Positions 12,640 to 23,345 of a stretch of 64,000 nt of DNA are shown piece by piece. Position numbers and translations under genes: made by a program. Numbering within the stretch: the first letter of the stretch is position 1; every line of letters begins with the position of its first letter. The notes beneath the pieces were generated by a model that saw nothing but the letters and a program-made list of their open reading frames with translations, made no database searches and was not told the origin of the DNA. Source of the DNA: Owenia fusiformis (taxonomy: Eukaryota > Annelida > Polychaeta > Sabellida > Oweniidae); assembly GCA_903813345.2 (NCBI GenBank), contig CAIIXF020000003.1, forward strand, positions 14,646,931-14,710,930, in the 5' to 3' direction.

Positions 12640-13190
12640 CATATTTTACCAACTCATTTCTCTCTAAAATTTGAATAGTGCCTATAGTCCATTTGTCACC
12701 CCTATACTTCCAATAGTGAACCTAGAAATTGTTAAAAGTACGATGTTTTATGGTTGATTTATGATAATAAGGGTTTTCTGAAGTGATTTAACTGGGTTGC
12801 CCAAAAAGTTTGTTTGGGGAAAAAATTATATAGGCTGATTAGGGAGGGGTGTAATCGCTTAACATGGCGTTGACTATTGACTTAGCGTTGGGATACCACC
12901 ATATACCTGGTATGTTACCATGGTAATAGATACAAAATTTTTCCCCAAAGTTATTTTTTTGGCAACCCAGCAAAATCACTCCATTAATCCCTAATGTTAG
13001 TATTTACACAGAAAAACATCATACTTTTAAATATTCATACGTTCAGAAAATGACAAATGGACTACTATTACTTTATGACATTTCTATGTAATTTGGAGTA
13101 TTCACTTTCTCCTTGTCCACTTGATTTTTGTCACTTTTTCTTTATTTCGCCCAATTTACATTTTAAAATGTGACCCTTTAGAAAATTCAC
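12640..13190 (-). repeat. Family A copy split by a foldback insertion
   Basis: On the minus strand the family A copy starts at about 13190 (AAAGGGTCACATTTTAAAAT) and runs to CCAAATTACATAGAAATGTC near 13075. It resumes at about 12683 with CTATTCAAATTTTAGAGAGA. The gap is exactly filled by the inverted-repeat element at 12684-13067, so the repeat was present before that element inserted. The usual AGCAGACGGA end is not preserved. Confidence 0.65.
12684..13067. mobile_element. Foldback/MITE with ~150-bp inverted arms
   Basis: The left arm begins near AGTCCATTTGTCA, and carries AAAAGTACGATGTTTT, GAAGTGATTT, CTGGGTTGCC and TTTGGGGAAAAA. The right arm is its reverse complement with matching blocks (AAAAGTATGATGTTTT, GGAGTGATTT, CTGGGTTGCC, TTTGGGGAAAAA) down to TGACAAATGGACT. 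The centre is about 80 bp, so the element could fold almost completely into a hairpin. No coding capacity. The inner CTGGGTTGCCCAAAAAG resembles termini seen in mariner-type elements, but this is only a resemblance. Confidence 0.75.
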
Positions 13191-13267
13191 TAAGGCAACA
13201 GGCACCATTCACAATACATCTTAATCTCCATGGTGCTATATAGCATTCAGACATCCCTGCTTTTTGA

Positions 13268-13610
13268 CATTGATTTGTAGACAGCATTTCTAATTGCTCA
13301 TTCTCTCTTGTTTCCAGTTGTAACCTTTGCACAGGCCCGTAGCCAGAATTTTCCAAGGGGGGTTCACTTTTCCAAAAAATTCTAGGGGGGAGTTCACTTT
13401 GGCAAATTTGGCCATTGATTTGTAGACACCATTTCTAATTGCTCATTCTCTCTTGTTTCCGAGATGTAACCTTTGCACAGGCCCGTAGCCAGAATTTTCC
13501 CAAAAATTCTAGGGGGGGATTTCACTTTGGCAAATTTGGCCATTGATTTGTAGACAGCATCTCTAATGGCTCATTTTCTCTTGTTTCTAAAATGTAACCT
13601 TTGCATGAAT
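13268..13610. repeat. Tandem repeat, ~125-146-bp unit, 2.5 copies
   Basis: CATTGATTTGTAGACA occurs at 13268, 13414 and 13539, each followed by TCTAATTGCTCATTCTCTC and then AACCTTTGCA. The first two copies continue into GGCCCGTAGCCAGAATTTTC and a G-rich AGGGGGG tract. Confidence 0.8.
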
Positions 13611-14039
13611 ATCTGGCAACTTGTGCATAGAGGCATTGATCTACCCATGTAAAGTTGAAAATTTGAAAAATATAACTTGTAGTATTGCATGAGTTGAAGT
13701 TGTGGGGGTCACAAGTTATAATTGAACAAACGGCATATTGATAGAAATGAATGTTTTATTTTGAATTGATTGCATTACTCCGGATATCTTTTTTGTTTTC
13801 AAATATTGTGTTTACTAGAATGTTCACATAAATTGTTAGATAGTGAACAACTTGAACTTTTGAATTCATTACAGTCTTAAAAAAATAAACATTTTAATCA
13901 TGACAGCTTATATCTATCATATATAATCACACTTAATTCTTAATGTTCAATGTCACTAGTAAATCATTAGAAAGATGAAAAGTTTTCACTGCACATGTCT
14001 TTCATCAGGAATCGCTTTATGGACCACATGACCAAATTA
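13611..14039. other. No recognised feature
   Basis: AT-rich sequence without a recognised gene or repeat. Confidence 0.5.
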
Positions 14040-14235
14040 GCCGTCTGCTTAAAAATACATTTAGGACATCCTTGTTTTATGTCATTTCTCACTAAAATTT
14101 GAATGAAGTGTCTGATTTTTTGGCACATATGTACAATTAAGAGTGTTAACTATATGCCCGTTTAGTTAACTCCTTGCAAATTGCTTCTTTTTTCACTCTA
14201 TTGTCCATTTTAAAAATTACCCCGTGGTATTATAT
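14040..14235 (-). repeat. Family A, full-length copy
   Basis: On the minus strand: CCACGGGGTAATTTTTAAAA, GACAATAGAGTG, GTTAACACTCTTAATTGTAC, AAAATCAGACACTTCATTC, AAATTTTAGTGAGAAATG and finally AAGCAGACGGC. Only about 110 bp separate it from the plus-strand copy at 14345. Confidence 0.78.
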
Positions 14236-14344
14236 CTAGCGGGATGCTCCTATTCATATTTCATTGTGGAAATTTATTGTGACTTACTCTTTGTCACTCA
14301 ATGTCATAAACATGTCATTTTTTGACTACGGATCTCCATGATGA

Positions 14345-14515
14345 AATGCCATGGGGGTCACATTTGAAATTGGAAATACAACAAATAAGAGAGGAATCAG
14401 CAAGGAATAAAGTAAACAGACATGTAGTTAACACTCCAGATTATGTGGAAATGCAAGAAAATCAATCATTTCATTCAAATTTTAAAGAGAAATGTCAACA
14501 AATAAGTGTGACCGG
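14345..14515 (+). repeat. Family A, full-length copy
   Basis: Starts GGGGGTCACATTTGAAAT and runs through AGCAAGGAATAAAGTAAACA, GACATGTAGTTAACACTC and CATTCAAATTTTAAAGAG. The right end is mutated (AAGTGTGACCGG). The copy is open over 85 codons in the frame shared with several other copies. Confidence 0.82.
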
Positions 14516-15283
14516 AATGAATTTTGAGGTGAGGATGTCTAAGCAAAATGGCAGTTGTATTCAAATGAACAAAATGTGAACTTTGATGAGTTTTGGGCAC
14601 ATGTGTCTCGTACAAAAATATATTAATCACTACATTTTGTGTTCAACAATACAAGATGTTTTCTAACCTATTTTATTTCATTCTAAATCAAAAGAGTGAC
14701 AATTAAATCGGGATGGATCATTCTGATTTTTCAGATCCCCTCTTTACCTAATGACGTTTGATCTCCGAGGGATAGGAAAGGCTGTAGATCCCACAATGGG
14801 GAATGATGGTTTGACATGACCTGGTTCAGTACAAACCCCTTTTAGAAATGGAAATGTTGAAAAAATTCCAGGGCTTCATTCATGCCTTTGCTTATCCAGA
14901 TGCTAAATCATCATAAACAGAATCACTGCTAGATTATGGTATCTTAATTTTTTAAATTATGAAAGGTGATAAGGTCTGATGCTTGTCATGATCCCTTATA
15001 GTCTCTCTGATTGCGTAATATGGTCGACAGAATTTACAGTTATAACCACGACCCGATCAGTTGAATGTTTAGCATGGATGGTGAACCTCATATTGAATTT
15101 ATAGCAGACAGACATCAGAAACTACAGTGAATTATTAAACACTTGTACAAATAATATTAAATAATATCATATTTTTTATCCTCAGGCGTCATTAATATCA
15201 GTATATGTTGTCATATACCAGAGATATTACCCACAATATAATGGTGGTGTTGTTATGAATATGTTTTTTATTTGTAATTTATG
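14516..15283. other. No recognised feature
   Basis: Gene-free sequence up to the left target duplication of the foldback element. Confidence 0.5.
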
Positions 15284-15292
15284 ACTCTATAT
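15284..15292. repeat. Target site duplication, left copy
   Basis: ACTCTATAT, repeated exactly at 17809-17817 on the far side of the foldback element. Confidence 0.75.
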
Positions 15293-17808
15293 TAGGGTGG
15301 TCCAAAATATGGCGAAAAACCAACTTTCTTTCGGATCATCTTCCTCATTTGACTTACTGTTGTCCATGACCTAAAACACCTGCACACCAAATTTTGAGAC
15401 CCAAATCCCATGGGAAATTTACCCACGCATCGACTGAAAAATTCGGTTATTTCATGATTTTTTGCTATTTTCGATAAATTGCCATCTCCTTTTTCCTGGT
15501 ATAAAATGTTTCTATTTTTTCATAATAAACATTTTTGTAGGACTCTTTATTACTTAACAATACTAGGAGCCCAAACACCAAATTTTGAGACCCAAATCCC
15601 ATGTGAAATTTACCCATGCTTTGACTGAAAAATTGTGATTTTCACAGTTTTGTCCGATTTTCAATAGATTACTGTCTCCATTTTCCTGGTATAATATGTT
15701 TCTATTTTTTCATAATAAATATTTTTGGATGACTCTTTATTACTTCATAATACTAGGAACCCATACACCAAATTTTGAGACCCAAATCCCATGGAAAATT
15801 TACCCATGGTTTGACTGAAAAATTGTGATTTTCACATTTTTTCCGATTTTCAATAAATTGCTGTCTCCATTTTCCTGGTACGATATGTTTTTATAATTTT
15901 TGAGGACTCTTTATTACTTCATAATACTAAAACCCATACACCAAATATCCACCAAATTTTGAGACCCAGATCCAATGAGAACATTACCCATGCTTTGACT
16001 GAAAACTGGTGCTTATGATAGCTTATGATGTCTGTTTTAGGGGCATAATATGTTAATAAACATTATGGTTATTCCTTCTTAATCCAAAGAAACACCTAAA
16101 TATCAAGACTTTAAGTCTTATTGAAAGGCGACAAATTCAGTAGTTTGGGGAAAATTTATGATCTTTTACTTGTACATTTATATACTGTGGTTAATATTAA
16201 GAAGTGATGACTCGACAGCAACTTAAATGCCTTCAAGATTTGGTTTGTTGGTTTCAGTAGGGATACATCACAGGACTTTGTTTGGATTTGTGTGAGATGT
16301 CATATTCTTTCTCACATCTTTGCAGGGTAAGGTCAAATATCAAATCTGATTTTCTTTGGAGAAATGATTTTTGATTGATCATTGTATCAATGGCATGGTC
16401 TCTGTTGTAACCAGTAAGCCTGTACCAAATCTTCAAGGGATTCGAGCTTCCACTGAGCTTTAAGTCATTTCTCTGAAAATGTTCATGCCCTGAAAGTACA
16501 CAATGTAGAAGATAGGAAGAGCAATGAGAAACACTTAAGGTAATTCTGTATGTTCAGAAATTTTAAGTGGAGTCCAATGTTATTTCTGGAACTCATTCCA
16601 TACTTGGTCAGCTCTTTCAATTTTACACTGAGTTCAAATATGTATTTAGATTATTAGTTGATGGTTAGTAATTTTCTATAATGTACTATGTGCTATGTTT
16701 ATACACTGTTTGTGCATCTGAATGGAATGAGTAACACGGGGCTCCAATTAGGAAGCCATTAAAACTGAAAATAAGGAATTACCTTAAAGTACTATATAAC
16801 CATCTTTCACGATGTAACGTATGTAAGGCCAAACAGGATAATTAAGACAACGTGTAATACAATTTATTACAAATTGCACATCACACAACAATGATATGGT
16901 GCTCTAAACAACAAAAATCAAAAGTATTATGATCAAAGCAAACGTGAATTTCCCATGGGGTTCAGGTCTAAACATTTGGTACATATTAAATGTATGGGTT
17001 CCTAGTATTAAGAACGTATTAATGTCCTCCTAAAATGTTTAAAAACTAAATATAAGATTAATGTTAATCTATTGAAAATAGGAGAAAATTCGCAGAAAAT
17101 CACAAATTTTTGATTGAAGCATGAATTAATTTCTCATGGGGCCAGGATCTCAAAATTTGGTGCATATTTGGGGTATGGGTTCCTCGTATTATGAAGTAAT
17201 AAAGAGTCCTCCAAAAATATTTCTTATAAAAAATAGAAACATATAATACCAGGAAAATAGAGATGTATTGTACCCAATTTTTCAGTCGAAGCGTGGGTAA
17301 ATTTCCCATGGGATTTGGGTCTCAAAATTTGATGTATGGGTTCCTAAGTATTATAAAGTAATAAAGAGTCATCCAAAAATATTTATTATGAAAAGACATC
17401 TACCATTTTATACCAGGAAAATGGAGATGGCAATTTATCGAAAATAGCAAAAAATCATGAAATAACCGAATTTTTCAGTCGAAGCGTGGGTAAATTTCCC
17501 ATGGGATTTGGGTCTCAACATTAGGTATATGGGTTCCTAGTATTATGAAGTAATAAAGAGTCCTACAAAAATGTTTATTATGAAAAAATAGAAACATATT
17601 ATACCAGGAAAAGGGAGATGACAATTTATCGAAAATAGCAAAAGATCATGAAATAACCGAATTTTCAGTCGAAGCGTGGGTAAATTTCCCATGTGATTTG
17701 GGTCTTAAAATTTGGTGTGCAGGTGTTTTAGGTCATGGACAACAGTAAGTCAAATGAGGAAGATGATCTGAAACAAAGTTGGTTTTTCGCCATATTTTGG
17801 ACCACCCT
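15293..17808. mobile_element. 2.5-kb foldback transposon with tandemly repeated arms
   Basis: Both ends carry AGGGTGGTCCAAAATATGG as a perfect inverted repeat, and the inversion continues for about 700-850 bp. Each arm is built of about 190-bp direct units. In the left arm ACCAAATTTTGAGACCCA recurs from 15385, 15576, 15766 and 15950; in the right arm the inverted motif recurs near 16965, 17148, 17320, 17512 and 17703, so the arms have different unit numbers. A 9-bp duplication ACTCTATAT flanks the element. No transposase is visible, so it is non-autonomous. Long inverted repeats with inner tandem units and a 9-bp duplication fit Foldback or Mutator-like (MULE) elements; which one is inference. 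Confidence 0.85.
16535..16787. mobile_element. TTAA-flanked MITE nested inside the foldback element
   Basis: TTAA at 16535-16538 is followed by GGTAATTCTGTATGTTCAG. The right end, read in reverse, is TTAA then GGTAATTCCTTATTTTCAG, with TTAA at 16784-16787. The inverted similarity continues for about 70 bp, including ACTCATTCCAT. TTAA duplication is the hallmark of piggyBac-type transposition, so this is a candidate piggyBac-derived MITE. Confidence 0.72.
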
Positions 17809-17817
17809 ACTCTATAT
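17809..17817. repeat. Target site duplication, right copy
   Basis: ACTCTATAT directly after the terminal ACCACCCT; identical to 15284-15292. Confidence 0.75.
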
Positions 17818-18717
17818 ATGTTTCTGCCATAACTGATAATGGATCCCAGCACAAAATAGAAAATGTCAAATTCCTTAATCCCAACTGCTCCGATTTGATT
17901 TAAGGTTAATCTTTCGATTTTTAAGATTACCTGGCAATAATTAAGAAAAAGAAGATGTCTTTTAGATATTTCTTGTAAAGAAATACCAGATACAAATATT
18001 AAATCATTTCAAACTATATCTTTGATACATTAAACAGTGGGGCACATCAGATATGATTAACCATATAGATATTCTGTCGACATATATTTTTTTAGTGCTT
18101 TCTTTTATATTAATTTTGCAAGGGACAATAACCAATATTGAATGAAAAAAATTGCAAGGGTTGACTTAAAATAATGCTCGATTGATACCTAAATGGGGGA
18201 ACTTAGGATATTGGTTAATAAATTAACGTCGCAGCGACAGGACAAACTCACAAAACTATATTTGTTTTCGAGAGTTGATGGATGAATGATACACCAAGCA
18301 TAACTATCGGCACACACAGGTGGAGTTGTAACGTCGTAAATCTGCCAAACTCCGCCATTCATCCAAATAATGTCCCAACTTCTCCCAAATACCAATTATT
18401 TTGAGCCATTAAATAAATCAGGGATGGCATATAGTATTGTTCATAAAGGGTATTACCCATAAATCTACGCCATGACTTGTCATTGTAAACATCAGTCGTT
18501 TTAATTTCGCTTTAATATCAGTTTCTCAGATTCAATAACTATCCGTTAAACATCAAAAGGAAAATCTTCCTGATGTAAATGATTAAAAATTTTAAAATCA
18601 AAAGTTCATGATGTGCCATCACCATTTACTAAGTTATGGTATGCATCAAGTCCCGTTGTATCAGACCCTCCGCCTCAGACTTGGTCACCGAGGAGTAACT
18701 ATGTTAATCTTATATTT
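17818..18717. other. No recognised feature
   Basis: AT-rich; a 68-codon open frame at 18189-18395 on the minus strand shows no domain. Confidence 0.5.
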
Positions 18718-19010
18718 CAATGGCGTAGCGTCATATACGCATAAAACGCCATGGCGTACTCTCAAAATTTAGAAAACAGTTGATTTTTTATATTAATTTG
18801 CCCCACACTTCAAAAATGGCTAATAATTTACATTCTTTTTGTCCATAATAGTCGGAATTTCGTATTTCAAACGCCCCAGAATGCTTCAAATGCAATCTCA
18901 TTTTCATGGGGGGACCTCACCAAACCCCCCCCCCCCCCCCCCCCCCCTACAGCACGTCTATTTCGCTTACTCGCGGCGTACACTCACAAAATACACACGC
19001 TACGCCACTG
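18718..19010. mobile_element. MITE with GGCGTAGCG ends
   Basis: The left end is CAATGGCGTAGCGTCATA; the right end read in reverse is CAGTGGCGTAGCGTGTGT. Both arms hold further GGCGTA motifs. TATTT lies immediately outside both ends, a possible 5-bp target duplication. A 23-nt C run sits inside at 18925-18947. Length about 293 bp with no coding capacity. Confidence 0.6.
18925..18947. repeat. Poly(C) run, 23 nt
   Basis: An uninterrupted run of 23 C. The minus strand is poly(G), so it could form a G-quadruplex, and its length in the assembly is likely uncertain. Confidence 0.85.
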
Positions 19011-20841
19011 TATTTAGATTAAGATTCTCATTCATACAAAAATTAGATATTTGAAAAAGTGCAGTCAAACCAGAAAACTCAAATTCATTGCAAATGTACA
19101 GATGCACTTCTCATATTTTTACTTACTGAAGTGAAAGTAAATGACAAATGTGACAGATATGAGACTACAAAAAAGTACAAAATATGTATAACATTTGGTT
19201 TATTCAATATATAAAAAAGTCAATGTCGCAAAAGTCAGAACCAACTAACCTTTATCGTTATTTATGTGTTAGATACATACTTGAATTATTCCATATATGT
19301 TTTCAACAATACTAATAAATAAATATAACATACATATGTGGGATATTTATATATTTATCAAATATAACGATCAGCAAGATTTATTTCAGTTAATGTTTAC
19401 TAGAATGGGCAAACAGATAGCGCACGTTCAAAATATCCATCTGTTTATACTGATTAACATGTTTCTATCTGAAGTTTAAAGAACTGCTTGATTTCTTGAC
19501 ATTCCTAAACAATTGAAATTATTTAGAATGTGCCTGAACATTTTATTCCCTCCTGAGTTCTGTCTTTATTGCTCTGTTTTTCATTTTAAAACATAGACAC
19601 CATTACATTTCATTTACAGGAGTTGTCTTAAATAATAGGTAATTTCATGGAGTGTTGTAAATGATTTTTATTGTGATTTTGCAAATCATTTTCGATTAAT
19701 CCAGTTCAGTTTTTCAGGATCATTTATTATGATCCCGGATCCATTCAAACTTGAAAACTATCTATTTGGATTTCATATACGTATATATAGTTTCATATAG
19801 TTCTGTGTGTTTCCCCACTTCATCTATGTAAAATTATGTGTGCGTAAGTGCCAACTGGAAAGTATCAAAATGGTTTAAGAACACAGCAAGAATACACCAG
19901 TCTTAAAAGAAAACAAACCCCAACTATCCCAACCGAATCATAATTCAATGTTAAAATAAACTGTGTCTAATGGTGTCCCCCTACCATCCATTCAAGTGCC
20001 AATACCACAAACACAACAACAAGGGACATTTGGTAAGATTTTTATGTATATTTAATAAAGAAAAGAACATTGTAGAAAAATTTTATGATGAGTAGCATTT
20101 TCAGTGCCCTCTTTTGCTTGATGCAGGTATTCTATAGTATAGGTGGCAGTAGTGTATGGGGTATCGTATCAAGATCTCCAACCAACTTATCTCAGCATTG
20201 ACCCCATAAGGTGAATAGAGCTATAATACAGACTTAGCTAGTATATACTGGAGTTAGGAGACAGGATGTCAGGCATAAATAACATGTTTAGTATTATTTA
20301 TTGGCCTCCCCTTCCGAAAGCTATCTTAATGGGTCATTGGAATTTCGGGACTATTCTCGGTTTGATTTCTAAATATTTTGCACGATTTCCATTTAGAGAT
20401 TGGGGGAGGGTGCACCATGTGTCGTCCCATCTCGATTCATTCTGATTTCACTCCTTTGTGAGAATCTTAATATAGAAATGTATTCTTATTGAGTCTTTCT
20501 TAAAGGTCAGATATCTGAAGAGACTTGAGTGATGTTTCCCAAGGCTTGATGAAGAGTGCTTGCCCAGAATTTATGAGGCAATTTTGAGGCTTAAAACGTG
20601 GATTTGATGTGGTAAATATATATAGTATATTGAACCAAATGACGCAGTAGCCATATTTTTCATGTCACGGTGGTCCAGTTTGGTTGCAGAATGTGTCATA
20701 TATAAAATACAGAAATCTGTAAACTTTTATAGAATATAGAAGTAGAGCATATTTACCTCCCCTGGGCTTCTCTTGTAATAGATCATGGTTGGTGAGGCTA
20801 CATTTTCAGCCTCACCTAACAATGAGGCAAAACAATCAGGA
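19011..20841. other. No recognised feature
   Basis: No gene, inverted-repeat element or array is recognised. Confidence 0.45.
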
Positions 20842-20999
20842 TAACAAAGTTGTCAAAGTGAGCACCTGTGTAAGTGAACACCACTTCAATACACATTCTA
20901 CATTGACTCCTGTATAAAATTTGTAGTGAACACCTACCTATAGTGAACACTTTTCTGTGGCTCCATAGGAAGAGTTCACTATATGCAGGTTTTACTGTA
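20842..20999. mobile_element. Diverged family B (TA-flanked) MITE
   Basis: The right end GTTCACTATATGCAGGTTTT then ACTGTA is typical of family B (described at 25231). Repeated AGTGAACACC motifs lie inside. The left end near TAACAAAG is poorly preserved. Confidence 0.5.
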
Positions 21000-21318
21000 T
21001 AAAATCTATAGGATTCATATATTAAGAAAACTGGCTAGAGTTAAAGAATTTAAAAAAAACAGCCCTAAAATGAATGACATGGTATTGTTTGTACAAATAG
21101 ATGTGAAGGACCTCATCAAAAGCTTCAAGTTAACAAATGGTTTTGTACCAAAAACATCACTTTTGTTGCATGTTTCGACAGGAGTACTTAGCGTATTTTG
21201 AAGATATCTTTGTGATGTAGTCCCCTTGAAAATGTCTGTCTACCCAAAATTATTCCACTCATTTCTCTAAAAGTATGAGCTCTGACAAAGTGTCTTTCAC
21301 CTTGCTTATTCTGTTTTG

Positions 21319-21702
21319 CATTTTAGAACATGACAATTGTGCCATTTTAGAACATGACCATTGTGCCATTTTAGAACATGACCATTGTGCCATTTTAGAA
21401 CATGACCATTGTGCCATTTTAGAACATGACCATTGTGCCATTTTAGAACATGACCATTGTGCCATTTTAGAACATGACCATTGTGCCATTTTAGAACATG
21501 ACCATTGTGCCATTTGAGAACATGACCATTGTGCCATTTTAGAACATGACCATTGTGCCATTTTAGAACATGACCATTGTGCCATTTTAGAACATGACCA
21601 TTGTGCCATTTTAGAACATGACCATTGTGCCATTTTAGAACATGACCATTGTGCCATTTTAGAACATGACCATTGTGCCATTTTAGAACATGACCATTAT
21701 GA
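21319..21702. repeat. 24-bp minisatellite, 16 units
   Basis: Sixteen units containing TTTTAGAACATGACCATTGT, almost identical. The period is a multiple of three, so both strands stay open (up to 140 codons on the minus strand, repeating MAQWSCSK). These frames are by-products of the array. Confidence 0.95.
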
Positions 21703-21785
21703 TATTTGATTCAGATTCAGGCTTTGTCTAGATGCTATTGTTTAAGACTACAAAGCAGGTGTTACGTGAAGAACATGGCATGAGA

Positions 21786-22010
21786 GACAAATGGTAGAGG
21801 TTGGGGCTAGAGAGAAGAAGAATGGCATGGGGGAAGAGGAATCACTCGCATTGGGGAAGAAGAATGACATGGGGGATGAGGAATGGCATGGGGGGACAAG
21901 GAATGGCATTGGGGGAAGAGGAATGGCATGGGGGAAGAGGAATAGCATAGGGGAAGAAGAATTGCATTGGGAAGAGGAATGACACGGGGGAAGAGGAATG
22001 GAATGGAGAT
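21786..22010. repeat. Purine-rich minisatellite, ~20-24-bp unit
   Basis: Repeats of GGGGGAAGAGGAATGGCATG with small length changes. One strand is almost pure purine, which can favour triplex or slipped structures. Open frames on both strands are artefacts of composition. Confidence 0.85.
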
Positions 22011-22324
22011 AGCATCTGACATAAAGGCTTATTCTCCCTCCTTTCTGTGATAGAATCATAGTCATTTGCTAAATCATATTGGTGTTGGTTCTAGTCTGAT
22101 AAACAGAATCATCATTAATTAATCTTGTAGAATATAGGTTAATGGTTTTAAGATTCATTTTTAATGTTAATTAATGGGGTTTTTCTTTGGCCAGCATTGT
22201 GTACCACAATATCATGAAAATGTGTGTAATTTAATTGTACAATATATGTATCAGTATACCATAATAATTTGTACATCAGTCAACATGGACATTGAATTCC
22301 AGGCTAAACAGATAGCTTCTCTGG

Positions 22325-22505
22325 AGCAAACGTCACAGTGATTGTTTTTAATTTCATGAAATTGAGTAGAAAATGTATGAATTAGCAAGAAATAACACAG
22401 AGAAAGATGTAGATGTAACACTAAATTGTTGGGAAATGCCAAAAAATCTGGAAGTTCATTCAAATTTTGGTGAGAATATGCGGAATAAGATTGAGCAGAC
22501 ATGGA
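22325..22505 (+). repeat. Family A, nearly full-length copy
   Basis: GTCACAGTGATTGTTTTTAA, GAATTAGCAAGAAATAA, CACTAAATTGTTGGGAAATG, GTTCATTCAAATTTTGGTGA and TTGAGCAGACATGG follow in consensus order, with a worn left part. Confidence 0.7.
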
Positions 22506-23164
22506 TTTTATTTATGTTGTCTATATATCTGATTACGTTCCTAATGGAAATTATAGCCTGAAGTTTCTCTTATAAAATACATCACATCAGTCGCTAGTAT
22601 TTCTTTACAAATTAAATTAATTGAATTGTACATGTTTTTGTACCCATTAGTTGGGTTGTTTCTCAAGTTCATTGGCTTTTACATGGCGATTCCATGCATT
22701 CTCAGGTTGCTTAATTAAAAAGAGTGTTTGGTTTGTTTCGTTAATGTAAGAGTCAGATATGATATGAAGCATATGAGTGAGACCTGTCGACCTAGAGCAT
22801 ATATCAATGTCACGTCATAATGAGCCTCGCATATAAGCGTCTCCTCACGGTTTGTATCACCTTTGTCTCAGAGGAGGCCATCAATACCAGAATCCTTTGC
22901 AAACATCATGTATGTGCAGTTCCGGTTGGTTTGGGAGCATCTAAAGTATGGGATCGATCAACATGGGGTGGTTCACGAACTTCCATCCTTTAGGGCTTAA
23001 AACCACAATGGTTCATGGTAGTTGAGATGTCATTAATTATTTTTGGTAATGGGCGATCAGCTCGGAACTTTGATGTCAATCCATCACCTGCACATAGTTA
23101 ATCACTGCCTAGCAACAAAGGATGGCCTGTCGTTAAGCAACTCCATCAATCAAAAATCCACGCT
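22506..23164. other. No recognised feature
   Basis: No gene or repeat recognised. Confidence 0.45.
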
Positions 23165-23345
23165 GAAAATGTCCGTCTGCTAACATTAAATTCATGTTTT
23201 CTCTCCAAAATTTCAATGAACTGTTTGATTTTGTTGCATCATTATACAATTTAGAGTGCCTACTTCATGTATTGTTCTTTATTCTTGGATTGCTCATCTA
23301 TTTCATGTTATTTTCAATTTTTTAAAATATTACTTCTGTGATTTT
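23165..23345 (-). repeat. Family A, full-length copy
   Basis: On the minus strand: ATCACAGAAGTAATATTTTA, a worn centre, GGCACTCTAAATTGTATAAT, TTCATTGAAATTTTGGAGAG and TTAGCAGACGGACATTT. Confidence 0.75.

Noticed and set aside
21259-21681. 140-codon minus-strand frame repeating MAQWSCSK
   Set aside because: Produced by a 24-bp minisatellite, open on both strands; no non-repetitive domain.
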